Of a stretch of 57,491 bases of DNA, positions 1-8,275 are shown one piece after another. Each line of letters begins with the position of its first letter. Position 1 is the stretch's first letter. Location: NCBI RefSeq assembly GCF_001690355.1, contig NZ_LZHG01000059.1:1-57491 (forward strand), given 5' to 3'. The notes under the pieces are model-generated. The model did no database searches and was not told the origin of the DNA. It worked only from the letters and a program-made list of their open reading frames with translations. The stretch is from Gilliamella sp. Choc4-2 (lineage in GTDB: Bacteria > Pseudomonadota > Gammaproteobacteria > Enterobacterales > Orbaceae). The translations under genes and the position numbers were made by a program.

Positions 1-459
1 TACGCTTTGGTTCTGGAATATGGCACAGTTGCGGTTTAACGTTAGTCTAGCCAGTCGTGGCGATAAGACCACTTGATAATGCGCTTCCTCTTTATTCACC
101 GATAATTGGCTAAACTCGGTGATAATGCCATAAACCTTGCGGGTGCTTTTATCATTGGTAAAATCACCCAAGGCACGGATTGCAGAACTGAGCGCATCGC
201 TTACAACAGAATTAAATGAGAAAGTAGCCGGTTGGTTTAAAAAAGCATCGGTAGATAGGGTTTTATTGGCGCTGGTAAAAGTAATGGTGTAATGCCACAG
301 CTGGTTTAAGGCATCTTCGCCTTTGACGTTTAACACCGATATAGGAGTGCTGAGTTCATCAATGGTTAGTGTGTAACGGTTGTGACTAACTTTATTTGTT
401 AATTGGCTAAGCAAGTCTTTCCCTGCTTGTTCGATGATTTTGTCTAAATGTTTTACCAT
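1..459 (-). CDS. vgrG: VgrG-family T6SS spike protein, N-terminal part (runs off the left edge)
   Basis: The minus strand is open from an ATG at 459 to the window edge (153 codons, no stop), preceded by an AAAGGA ribosome binding site. The product would be the trimeric spike at the tip of the type VI secretion tube, loaded with effectors. The translation reads like the gp27-like N-terminal domain of VgrG: a TFTSANKTLSTDAFLNQPAT segment (residues about 58-77) and, near the edge, RLTLNRNCAIFQNQS, the classic VgrG signature preceding the gp27/gp5 core. The rest of the protein lies outside the window. It starts about 270 bases left of CRISPR array 1. The family assignment is from recognised motifs; which effector it carries cannot be seen. 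Confidence 0.85.
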   Translation of the reverse strand, partial: MVKHLDKIIEQAGKDLLSQLTNKVSHNRYTLTIDELSTPISVLNVKGEDALNQLWHYTITFTSANKTLSTDAFLNQPATFSFNSVVSDALSSAIRALGDFTNDKSTRKVYGIITEFSQLSVNKEEAHYQVVLSPRLARLTLNRNCAIFQNQSV

Positions 460-726
460 TTTTTTTCCTTTACTACCTTGCTACTTATTTTTATTTAGTT
501 TTGTCATATTTATCTATTTTTATCGGTAATTTTAATAATCAGTAATGATAACTAAAATCACGCATAAAATTACACGATTTTTACATAATTTGCAATATTT
601 AACTGAAGTTAATTTATTGAAATTTAAGATAAGCTTAGTGAGTCATGTTTTTTTAGGTTGCTGCTTTTAAGCCCACTTAAAATTTTATCAATTAACTGGG
701 GTTAGGGTTTTAGCATTAAGATAAAG

Positions 727-1000
727 AGGGGGATCCCTGTGTATACAGGGAACACGCAATAACCATACTATCCCGCCAACGTTCAGGCGGTTTATCCCTG
801 TGTATACAGGGAACACGGGCGGATCGAGTGGGACGAGGAGCAAAAAACCGGTTTATCCCTGTGTATACAGGGAACACGATTTAATATAAAACCCGTCAAC
901 TAAATTAATACGGTTTATCCCTGTGTATACAGGGAACACGTGCTTTGTCTGAAAATAATCTTTCTGCGCATCGGTTTATCCCTGTGTATACAGGGAACAC
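727..1000 (-). CRISPR. Type I-E CRISPR array 1: five 29-nt repeats, four spacers
   Basis: Repeats lie at 788-816, 849-877, 911-939 and 972-1000, plus a degenerate one at 727-755 whose first six bases differ. On the plus strand a repeat starts CGGTTTATCCCTGTG and ends TATACAGGGAACAC. It resembles the E. coli type I-E repeat, with stem CCCTGT/ACAGGG. Spacers are 32, 32, 33 and 32 nt. The crRNA-like handle (ATAAACCG on the minus strand) puts transcription on the minus strand. The degenerate repeat at the left is then the leader-distal end and the sequence right of 1000 is the leader. The spacer at 817-848 is visibly more G+C-rich than the host sequence, suggesting foreign origin. No cas genes are present. 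Confidence 0.97.
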
Positions 1001-1095
1001 TCTAATTGTAGATATCTGTTTTATTTACAGTTATAGCGACCAACAAATTCTACCAGATTTTTTAAATTTTTAAAGATTTTTAACTTATTGATTTT
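1001..1095 (-). promoter_or_regulatory. CRISPR leader of array 1
   Basis: This 95-base AT-rich block touches the first (leader-proximal) repeat and recurs with a single mismatch (position 1012) at 56809-56903 beside array 2. Read on the minus strand it ends in TTAGA directly before the repeat, as I recall the E. coli I-E leader does. It contains a perfect match to the IHF consensus WATCAANNNNTTR (minus-strand AATCAATAAGTTA, 1081-1093) and a TAGAAT that could be a -10 box. Leader function is inferred from position, duplication and these motifs. The same sequence also encodes the 3' end of a decayed reading frame that is better preserved in the second copy. Confidence 0.75.
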
Positions 1096-1320
1096 AAAAA
1101 ATAAAAAAACAAGCTCAATTCAATTTATGTCGCCCTACCAAAATGACTCTATTTTTAATATAAATTCATCAAGATACGAAAATTACATCTCCCTAAATAA
1201 AAACAAATATTAATTTTACCCAGTTTTATGTTATAATTTTCGATATTTTTAACATTATGCGGATAAATAGTCTTTGTACTCTCAAGGCTTAAAAAACCCA
1301 AACCCCACAAAAAATTGAAA

Positions 1321-2116
1321 ATGGGCTATACTAGCGATAATATGACGCCAAAAGAAGCCCAAAGACTATACTCAAGAATCCGTCAATAATAACTTCAAAC
1401 CAATAAAATCTTCCTATGCCTATAACGATCGATATTTAGAGATTAGTAGTGGTATGTTTGCAAATTTTAGGAATATTCTAACTTGTATTAGTTTACTTAT
1501 ATTTTTGATTCCTTACAGTGCAGGCTATTTGAATTAAGGTAGTATATTAGATTTATGTATCTGTTATTTCCGCTATATTTATCGCTTTGAACTATTTACC
1601 ATCCACCATTTTCGGATACGGTTTAATCGAATCACAAAGCAAGTATATATTCAACGCTCTAAATATTGCAGTGGCACTGTGGTATTTAAGTGGGAACATA
1701 TTATGCCGACCAACTTTGGCGAAATAGGCTCAAACATGGGTGATACCAATATGGTCAACTTATCCCTTGGCTTATAAAATTGGATTTCCCATTGTTCAAT
1801 CAGTCGGCATTGGCAAAAATAATTATAAGGATCAAGACGATAAATATGAACGGGAATTTATCCGCTGTTATATGGAGCACGGACCTAAAAGCTTGCCTCC
1901 ATTACCCATGTCCTTTCATGGCTTTGGCGGTCATATCAACCCCATAATTTATGCTTCAAAAAATGCCCCAATTGCATGGATTACTTTATTTTTGGGTGCC
2001 TGTGCTGGCAACATCTAGGGCCGAAAGTCATTCGCTATGCAAGTAAAGTGAGCAAGCCTATTTCGAAAGAAAACACCTTAGCGGACTATTCCCTAAGATA
2101 CAACAAGCTCTATTAG
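1321..2116 (+). pseudogene. Decayed DUF6708-type T6SS-associated membrane protein
   Basis: Fragments of one protein appear in successive plus-strand frames, interrupted by stops and frameshifts. They are a start at 1321 (MGYTSDNMTPKEAQRLYSRI), then YAYNDRYLEISSGMF followed by a hydrophobic segment (about 1400-1537), then a stretch open from 1740 to 2018 with EREFIRCYMEHGPKSLPP and a second hydrophobic segment, then a tail in another frame ending at the TAG at 2114-2116. The YNDRYLEISSG and EFIR.YME.GP motifs, and the two membrane segments between them, match my memory of DUF6708 proteins encoded in T6SS vgrG/effector loci. The 92-codon piece at 1740-2018 is a fragment rather than an independent gene. 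Confidence 0.6.
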
Positions 2117-2151
2117 ATAGCTATTTAGCATGAATCGTACGAGACGTAAAG

Positions 2152-2195
2152 CAGGAAAACAGGAAAACAGGAAAACAGGAAAACAGGAAAACAGG
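2152..2195. repeat. Tandem 8-bp repeat, five full copies plus a half
   Basis: The unit CAGGAAAA is repeated perfectly five times (2152-2191) and followed by CAGG. It lies just 3' of the decayed DUF6708 gene and is not inside an intact reading frame. Perfect short tandem repeats of this kind change copy number by slippage. No function can be read from it. Confidence 0.95.
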
Positions 2196-2278
2196 TTGAT
2201 TATGGGAATTCATAACATTAATGTGGGTTTTAAAAAAGTAAAACTTTTGTTGAAACAGGCAAAAAAACCAAAAACCAA

Positions 2279-2719
2279 TCATTTATATAAATTTCTTTTC
2301 ACCCAATGAATTTTGTGAGCAAATCCCATAAGATTATCTGTCATTTTTATTCGCTGTAATTCAAGCGACCAAATAGGTGCTTTTATTATTCTGGCAAAAG
2401 GGAATTTTTGATAATAAAGTGAGTAGGCTTGCTTTGCCTTATTGCCTATTAGTTGCAATGCTATTGCTTGAAATTGTATTCCTTGTATTTTTGCCACCGT
2501 TTTCGGGGTAAGGCTTATTGTACCTGCTACTTGCGCATGATTTAACATAGCATTACCATGATCAGTTGTTAATTCAGTAAGAATATATAAACACATCAAA
2601 TCTTCATTAAACACATAAAAAGCATTACATGCCCAAAGGTTAGCATCAGGTAAGATAACACTGAGTGACAACACATGATGTTTTTGTATAAAGGTGATGA
2701 TTTTTTTATCTGCTTTCAT
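2279..2719 (-). CDS. yhbP: YhbP-family protein (pyridoxamine-phosphate-oxidase-like flavin-binding fold)
   Basis: The 146-residue protein aligns by eye over its whole length with E. coli YhbP (UPF0306): QKHHVLSLSV near residue 13, ANLWACNAFYVFNEDL near 26-41, the GTISLTPKTVAKIQGIQFQA core (about 66-85), and the closing KMTDNLMGFAHKIHW. The fold is the split beta-barrel of FMN-binding pyridoxamine 5'-phosphate oxidases. The physiological role is not established. No signal peptide, so cytoplasmic. It lies 23 bases downstream of ubiX on the same strand, so the two are probably co-transcribed. The family is clear; the biochemical activity is unknown. Confidence 0.88.
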   Translation of the reverse strand: MKADKKIITFIQKHHVLSLSVILPDANLWACNAFYVFNEDLMCLYILTELTTDHGNAMLNHAQVAGTISLTPKTVAKIQGIQFQAIALQLIGNKAKQAYSLYYQKFPFARIIKAPIWSLELQRIKMTDNLMGFAHKIHWVKRNLYK

Positions 2720-2742
2720 ATTAAATTATAGTAATAACGCTA

Positions 2743-3336
2743 TTAAGGCTGTTTAGTGTTTAAAGGTATATCTTCACCCCAGCGAGGTAACGAAGAAATA
2801 TTAAGATCAAATAGATCAAGCGCTCTAGCTACACTATGCGTAATCATATCATCAAGACTTTCAATATGCTGATATAATGCTGGCACTGGAGGAAATATAA
2901 CCCCTCCCATAAGTGTAACTGCTTCCATATTTTTAATATGCCCTAAATGCAATGGCGACTCTCTTGTCATTAATACCAACCGACGACGCTCTTTTAACAC
3001 TACATCAGCCGCTCGAGTGAGCAAATTATCCGATAAACCATGTGCAATTGCAGCAAGAGAACGCATTGAGCAAGGTGCAATGAGCATTCCCATAGTTTTA
3101 AATGAACCACTGGCAATCGCTACACCAATATTGTTGATAGAGTAAACTTTATCTGCCAGTGATTTTACCTGAGCTAGGCTTATATTTGGTACTTCGTGAG
3201 AATGTGTAAGTTGTGCCGCTTTTGAAATCACTAAATGAGTTTCAATATCCAACGGTTTTAATAGTTCTAACGCTTTTATGCCATAAGCAAAACCTGTTGC
3301 ACCACTGATACCAATTATCATTCGCCTAGTTGTCAT
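2743..3336 (-). CDS. ubiX: Flavin prenyltransferase UbiX
   Basis: UbiX joins dimethylallyl phosphate to FMN, making the prenylated flavin cofactor used by UbiD-type decarboxylases, notably in ubiquinone synthesis. The 197-residue product starts [15 protein letters not shown], with the flavin-phosphate loop GISGATG at residues 9-15. It continues with [15 protein letters not shown] and [20 protein letters not shown], the conserved active-site segments of UbiX/Pad1. A longer start at 3369 is open, but the ATG at 3336 has an AAAGGA site just upstream and matches the family N-terminus, so I chose it. ubiD is not in the window. yhbP follows on the same strand. Confidence 0.93.
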   Translation of the reverse strand: MTTRRMIIGISGATGFAYGIKALELLKPLDIETHLVISKAAQLTHSHEVPNISLAQVKSLADKVYSINNIGVAIASGSFKTMGMLIAPCSMRSLAAIAHGLSDNLLTRAADVVLKERRRLVLMTRESPLHLGHIKNMEAVTLMGGVIFPPVPALYQHIESLDDMITHSVARALDLFDLNISSLPRWGEDIPLNTKQP

Positions 3337-3369
3337 TTTAGTTCCTTTATTTAAAATATAACAAGCCAT

Positions 3370-3894
3370 TTTACATCGACTTCTTTAAAATATGCTCGTT
3401 TAAATTAATTTTTTTAGAGTATAAAATATTGTCCAATTAAAAATCATTCTAAGCTTACTGCTTAGTAAAAAAAGCCTATATTCAGGTCGTTATTAAAGAT
3501 TAAGTGGATGACATCTTATACTTGAAATTATGGAAATATCTATATCACTGTAACGCCGTGTTTATTATCTATAATACATTGCTATGTATCATAAATATTT
3601 ATATATTCATCAACCAATATTATCTGTTTTAATTCAGAAAATGCAGAAAAACGAAAATTGCCCTTGTTTGCTAGCAATAGAGAAAATTGGGTAATTCATG
3701 ATACTTTTAAGTAAAAGCTTTAGTCTATCAGGCTCTTTCAAATCAATTTATAGAGGATAAATTAATTTTTATCCTGGTATAAAAATAATTGATAGGCAAA
3801 TATAAATATGATTTTTACTAGTATGGTGTGTTCATAATTTGTGTACATAATGTCAACCTACAGCTAACTTCCTTGTTAGTTGTAAGATTCAATC
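3370..3894. other. 525-base intergenic region with no recognisable gene
   Basis: Very AT-rich and without a convincing reading frame on either strand. The only structures seen are a small hairpin at 3754-3775 (AGGATAAA / TTTATCCT) and an imperfect one at about 3859-3882 (CTAAC...GTTAG) just below the stop of the DUF4432 gene; the latter lacks a U-tract. It presumably carries the ubiX promoter near 3337-3450. Confidence 0.5.
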
Positions 3895-5103
3895 TTATTC
3901 TTTAGCCATGGGTTGTTCAATAATTTTTGTTTCTTGATCACCTTGAATCGCTTCGATTTGATTTGCATATTTGGCTACTGCATTTTTATCTGTTAGTAAA
4001 CTATATGTTAAGGTAAACTGCGCACTTTGCCCTGGTCCTAATTGGCGAACGCGTTTTTGTTCTCGTTCAATTGTGACAGGATAAGCAAAACTTGTTCCAG
4101 GTTCTAATCCTGTCACATAACCTTGTTTTAACGTATCGGTATTTTTCCATAATGACAATACAGGGAGTTCTTTAATGTTGAAAGCAATTCCTGCTGCTTT
4201 ATCCCCTGCTTTATTGGTTATCATAACTTGAGTTTGACCGTTTGTATCAGCAAAAGGATAAACATTAAACACCATTTCATCAAAGCCTTTCGTTGGACCT
4301 AAATAAGTTTGCCATGTTTTCAAACCAGTTTTGGCATAATCATTAAATGGTGAAATTTCTTTAACTGGTGCAATAAATTTAGCGCCTTCTTCAAGAATTG
4401 GTGTGCCAAAGTTACTATGATAGATGATTTGGTAGTCTCGGGCATAATCACTTTTATTGGTGACTACATCATGCACTGTAAATTGCTTGCTACCAGGAAC
4501 ATAACTTAGTGATACCCAAGTTTCTAGATGACTTTTTTTGAAGGTGTTTTCCTTAATCAAGCCTTTAATGGTTATGGTATATGGTTTTTTTTCAGAGACA
4601 TCAATAATTAATTTTGATACAGGGGTGTTTTGCGCACGCCCATGAAGCGTATACATCATGCCATCCGTTTTTACTGCATGCCCTGTCCATTCAAAACCAC
4701 AACGCACCATTGTTTCATTAAAACCATCTAGCCAACCTAATCCACCACGACTTTCTAAATTAATAAATTTTGGATTGACAATTTCATCAACGGGTGAATC
4801 CCACCCCATGCGAACACCATCACCGATAACAGAAATAATACCTAATCCACGCGTTGGGCTTAATTTAATTGTAAAATCATTGCTGTCTATAGTCAGTAAT
4901 TCACTGCCTTCTTGTTTGCCACCTTTAAGAACCGTATTTTGAATAGCAAAGCGCTGTTCTTTTATACCCAAATCTTTGCTTGCTATAGACCAATTGCCTT
5001 TAGCGATGCCTTTTTCATTATCAATTAATACAAACTCTTTCGCATTGGCTGTGTACGCAGTTAAACTCAACAATACTGCTAATGAAATAGTTTTAAATTT
5101 CAT
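3895..5103 (-). CDS. Exported DUF4432 (aldose 1-epimerase-like) protein
   Basis: 402 residues with a clear Sec signal peptide: MKFKTISLAVLLSLTAYTANA, predicted cleavage after residue 21. The mature part has the sequence character of DUF4432, a branch of the galactose-mutarotase-like beta-sandwich family. Visible conserved segments are SPTRGLGI (about 82-89), GGLGWLDGFNE (120-130), LHGRAQNTP (153-161) and the late YVTGLEPGTSFAYP. Family members are thought to bind or isomerise sugars, but the substrate is unknown. Most homologues I recall are cytoplasmic, so periplasmic targeting is notable. It stands alone between ubiX and tdk. A 14-base palindrome at 5220-5233 lies upstream and might be an operator. 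Confidence 0.82.
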   Translation of the reverse strand: MKFKTISLAVLLSLTAYTANAKEFVLIDNEKGIAKGNWSIASKDLGIKEQRFAIQNTVLKGGKQEGSELLTIDSNDFTIKLSPTRGLGIISVIGDGVRMGWDSPVDEIVNPKFINLESRGGLGWLDGFNETMVRCGFEWTGHAVKTDGMMYTLHGRAQNTPVSKLIIDVSEKKPYTITIKGLIKENTFKKSHLETWVSLSYVPGSKQFTVHDVVTNKSDYARDYQIIYHSNFGTPILEEGAKFIAPVKEISPFNDYAKTGLKTWQTYLGPTKGFDEMVFNVYPFADTNGQTQVMITNKAGDKAAGIAFNIKELPVLSLWKNTDTLKQGYVTGLEPGTSFAYPVTIEREQKRVRQLGPGQSAQFTLTYSLLTDKNAVAKYANQIEAIQGDQETKIIEQPMAKE

Positions 5104-5219
5104 GTTGATTCCTCAAGATTTATTAATATACCCGAAACTATATCGTTTCAGGCAATATGACATAAAGCAGACAAAATCAACAAAAAGAAAATATTAAAAA
5201 TGCGAACTTATTCACACTT

Positions 5220-5233
5220 TTTATCATGATAAA
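5220..5233. promoter_or_regulatory. Perfect 14-bp palindrome upstream of the exported epimerase-like gene
   Basis: TTTATCATGATAAA is self-complementary and lies about 117 bases upstream of the start codon at 5103, between that gene and the end of tdk. Dyad symmetry of this length is compatible with a repressor or activator site, but AT-rich DNA gives such palindromes by chance. The cognate regulator is unknown. Confidence 0.3.
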
Positions 5234-5286
5234 TCATAACAAGAATGGTAACTCACATCTTTAGATAAGAATAAAATATTAAATTA

Positions 5287-5865
5287 TTAAAGGCTCGGTC
5301 TTATTTGTCCTACCTTCCAGTGTTTTCGGCATACTGAGTGGTATTCACTGTCTCCTAAATGTATGGAATTACCAAATTTAACAATTTGACCGTCTTGTCC
5401 TTCTAATAAGATCATAGTTGCCTTTTTACCACACCAACAAACCGTTTTTAACTCTCTAAAATTATCTGCAATTTCTAAAAGAGTTTTAGAACCTTCAAAT
5501 AAATGCCCCATGTAATCCGTTTTTATGCCAAAAAACATGATTGGCACACCATAATCATCACAAACATCGGATAATTTCCATATTGTATTTTTAGATAAAA
5601 ACTGGCTTTCATCAATAAGAATACAAGCGTAATCATTTTGTTTAATGTGTTCAATGATGGCATCAACCGTGTTGTCGTCAAGAAGCAATGCTTTTTTACG
5701 TAATCCTAAACGAGAAACAATTTCAATAGCCGAATCACGGGTATCGACTGATGATTTAAGTAATAACGTCTTCATATTATTACTTAAATAATTATGATCA
5801 ATTTGTAAAAGTTCTGTAGATTTTCCGGCATTCATTACGCCATATATATAATAGATTTTAGACAA
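5287..5865 (-). CDS. tdk: Thymidine kinase
   Basis: Tdk phosphorylates thymidine to dTMP in nucleotide salvage. The 192-residue protein has the P-loop GVMNAGKST at 9-17, the Walker-B-like DESQF at 85-89 (DEAQF in many homologues), and the zinc-binding set C143, C145, C179 and H182 (CWC ... CRKH) of the bacterial/type II thymidine kinase family. Length is normal (E. coli about 205). It stands alone on the minus strand between gpmA and the epimerase-like gene. Together with purB, purM and gmk it indicates active nucleotide metabolism, but there is no shared operon. Confidence 0.93.
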   Translation of the reverse strand: MSKIYYIYGVMNAGKSTELLQIDHNYLSNNMKTLLLKSSVDTRDSAIEIVSRLGLRKKALLLDDNTVDAIIEHIKQNDYACILIDESQFLSKNTIWKLSDVCDDYGVPIMFFGIKTDYMGHLFEGSKTLLEIADNFRELKTVCWCGKKATMILLEGQDGQIVKFGNSIHLGDSEYHSVCRKHWKVGQIRPSL

Positions 5866-5930
5866 AATTAAGTTCTCAAAATTAGATTAAATCAATAAAA
5901 GTGGTTAAATAAAATGATAATTTAGATAAT

Positions 5931-5957
5931 AAAAAAGGTAAGTTAAATAACCTACCT
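5931..5957 (-). terminator. Rho-independent terminator of gpmA
   Basis: Read on the minus strand, AGGTAGGTT and AACTTACCT form a 9-bp stem (one G-T pair) around a 4-base loop, followed by a run of T. It sits 22 bases past the gpmA stop codon and is the most canonical terminator in the left part of the window. Confidence 0.85.
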
Positions 5958-5978
5958 CTTTAATAGCTTATTGAATAA

Positions 5979-6731
5979 TTATTTTGCTTTACCTTGGTTG
6001 GCAACAGCAGCTTGTTTTGCAGCGATTTCGTCAGCATTGCCTAGGTAGTAATGTTTAATGACTTTCATATTGTCGTCAAATTCATACACTAATGGCACAC
6101 CAGTTGGGATGTTTAGTTCGATAATATCATCATCGCTGATGTTGTCTAAATGTTTTACCAATGCACGAAGTGAGTTGCCATGAGCAGCAATAATAACACG
6201 TTCACCTTTAGCTACACGTGGGGCTATTGTTGATTCCCAGTAAGGTAGTACACGTTTAATGGTTAATGCTAAGCTTTCGGTTAATGGTAATTCTGATTCA
6301 GGTAATTTGCTGTAACGCGAATCGTGACCAGGAAAACGTTCATCTGATTTTTCAAGCGCAGGAGGTGTGATTGCAAAACCACGACGCCATAATTTCACTT
6401 GTTCATCACCATATTTCGCTGCGGTTTCGGCTTTGTTTAAACCTTGTAATGCACCATAATGACGTTCGTTTAATTTCCAAGATTTTTCAACAGGTAACCA
6501 AGCTTGGTCAACTTCATCAAGCACATGCCATAAAGTGTGAATAGCGCGCTTTAATACTGACGTATAAGCATAATCAAATTGGAAGCCCTCTTGTTTAAGT
6601 AGCTTGCCTGCTTCGGCTGCTTCTTTACTGCCTTTGTCAGATAAGTCAACATCAGTCCAACCGCAAAAACGGTTTTCTTGGTTCCAAACACTTTCTCCAT
6701 GTCGAATTAATACTAATTTTTTAACTGCCAT
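5979..6731 (-). CDS. gpmA: 2,3-bisphosphoglycerate-dependent phosphoglycerate mutase
   Basis: GpmA interconverts 3- and 2-phosphoglycerate in glycolysis via a phosphohistidine. The 250-residue product is the same length as the E. coli enzyme and keeps the catalytic residues in register: R10-H11-G12, E89 in [11 protein letters not shown], and H184 in AAHGNS. The frame stays open to 6803, but the ATG at 6731 ([14 protein letters not shown]) has a strong AAAGGAG site and fits the family, so the longer start is rejected. It follows nlpD by about 120 bases and ends at a good terminator. Confidence 0.96.
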   Translation of the reverse strand: MAVKKLVLIRHGESVWNQENRFCGWTDVDLSDKGSKEAAEAGKLLKQEGFQFDYAYTSVLKRAIHTLWHVLDEVDQAWLPVEKSWKLNERHYGALQGLNKAETAAKYGDEQVKLWRRGFAITPPALEKSDERFPGHDSRYSKLPESELPLTESLALTIKRVLPYWESTIAPRVAKGERVIIAAHGNSLRALVKHLDNISDDDIIELNIPTGVPLVYEFDDNMKVIKHYYLGNADEIAAKQAAVANQGKAK

Positions 6732-6848
6732 GAATATAACTCCTTTGTTACGTAGAATAAATTTTATTATATATCTTGTATTTATTGGTATACACATAAA
6801 CATTCTTGCATACCCATAGTATTGAGTTAATCATGTTTAACTCGATAC

Positions 6849-7913
6849 TTATAATTTTGGTAAGTATTTTATAGGATCAACAGACTGTGCTTTGTATCGG
6901 ATTTCAAAGTGTAATCTTACTGATGTAGTGCCTGTTGCTCCCATAGTTGCAATTTGTTCTCCTGCACGCACAACTTGCTGCTCTTTCACTAAAATCGATT
7001 GGTTATGTGCATATGCGGTTAAATAATCATCATTATGCTTAACGATAATTAAATTACCATATCCTGGTAAAGCATTACCAGAATACACAACACGACCATC
7101 TGCCGCTGCAACAACTTTATCACCTAAAGATCCTGCAATATCTATACCTTTACTTGCATTTGAAAATTTCTCGATTATTTTACCTTTCGTTGGCCATTTC
7201 CATGAAATATTAGCGATATTCGAAGCTGGCATACCTGGACTCATCGATTCGCTATTTGAGGCATTAACCGATTGCGTTACTGTCTCAGTAGTTTGCGTTG
7301 TTTTAGGTGGATGAGATTTATTATTCGTTGTTGTCGTTGTGGTGGTTGTCGTTGTCACTACAGGCTTAGCATTAGAAGCCCCAACTGTAGTAGGGACAGC
7401 AATAGAATTATTTTTCGAGGTCGTCGTTTTTTGGGTAACAACTACTGTAGTTCCACCACTTACATCTAATACTTGACCTACATTAACAGCATAAGGTTCT
7501 TTAATATTATTTTTAGCGGCCAATGAACGATAGTCGTTACCTGTCACCCAAGCAATATAAAATAGTGTATCACCTCGTTTAACCGTATAAGTATCGCCTT
7601 GATATCCCCCTTTAGGAATATCGTCATAATTACGATTATAAACAATACGTTGATTAGTAATAACCGTACCATTATTACTGTATGTATTTGTATCCACTGT
7701 AGTATTGGATGAAGTTGTTTTTGTGTCTGGTGATTTTGTGACCTTGCTATTTGTTGAAATATTTTTAGGTGGTTTAGCATAAGTGGTTGATGTTGAACCA
7801 ACGGAAGATGTGGTTATATTTTCAATTTTAGCTGGGTTAGTTTGAGTACATGCAGCAATTGTCAAACTTAAACAACTTAATACAAGAATTTTTTTCAAAG
7901 CAACACCTTTCAT
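6849..7913 (-). CDS. nlpD: NlpD: LysM/LytM-domain outer-membrane lipoprotein, amidase activator
   Basis: NlpD activates the septal amidase AmiC during daughter-cell separation. Layout: lipoprotein signal with lipid-accepting C22 (LTIAAC); an Asn/Thr/Ser-rich linker; the NGTVITNQRIVYNR segment typical of NlpD; LysM at about 108-151 (YTVKRGDTLFYIAW); a Thr-rich linker with a poly-Thr run; and a C-terminal LytM/M23 domain (about 250-354). In that domain the catalytic His is replaced (KGIDIAGS), as in enzymatically inactive NlpD. A TTG at 7898 with a better AAAGGTG site would give MKKILVL and may be the true start. The usual downstream partner rpoS is absent; gpmA follows. Confidence 0.93.
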   Translation of the reverse strand: MKGVALKKILVLSCLSLTIAACTQTNPAKIENITTSSVGSTSTTYAKPPKNISTNSKVTKSPDTKTTSSNTTVDTNTYSNNGTVITNQRIVYNRNYDDIPKGGYQGDTYTVKRGDTLFYIAWVTGNDYRSLAAKNNIKEPYAVNVGQVLDVSGGTTVVVTQKTTTSKNNSIAVPTTVGASNAKPVVTTTTTTTTTTNNKSHPPKTTQTTETVTQSVNASNSESMSPGMPASNIANISWKWPTKGKIIEKFSNASKGIDIAGSLGDKVVAAADGRVVYSGNALPGYGNLIIVKHNDDYLTAYAHNQSILVKEQQVVRAGEQIATMGATGTTSVRLHFEIRYKAQSVDPIKYLPKL

Positions 7914-8275
7914 TCATAGCTATTTTTAATTTACACATTTTATCGCTTTTACAACAAAAAGCTATTATATTAATCCTCTTTATGCTAATTCAATAAAATG
8001 GGGTTAAAAATAAGCCATCCTGCTTTAAAGCATTAATCGAAATAGCATTAAAATTAATTAAATGAACTAACTGTTAGTTAAGTTCTATATTATGTGTCAT
8101 TCACTGTTGAAATAAACCCTTTTGTATATAAATTCTAATCATTTATGCATTTTTACAACTACTGAAATAAAGATTATTCGGATTTATTTTGAAAGCGGTG
8201 AGTATATACAATAAAATAGGCTTTCGTACAGTCTCTTTATCTATTTTCTACAAAAATTTAATGTGATTTAAAATA
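7914..8275. promoter_or_regulatory. Divergent intergenic region between nlpD and rsmI
   Basis: 362 bases between two diverging genes, so promoters for both must lie here. No reading frame, strong hairpin or recognised operator was found. The region is too AT-rich to pick -10/-35 boxes with confidence. Confidence 0.4.

Noticed and set aside
4658-4942. 94-codon plus-strand frame
   Set aside because: Lies entirely antisense to the DUF4432 gene, no ribosome binding site and no protein-like composition; a shadow frame.
6818-6849. Hairpin at the nlpD stop codon as an intrinsic terminator
   Set aside because: The 13-bp stem is real (one G-T pair), but no U-tract follows on the minus strand and gpmA lies downstream on the same strand; read-through is possible.
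7272-7469. Cys/Arg-rich 65-codon plus-strand frame
   Set aside because: Antisense to the Thr-rich linker of nlpD; its odd composition is the reverse reading of Thr codons.
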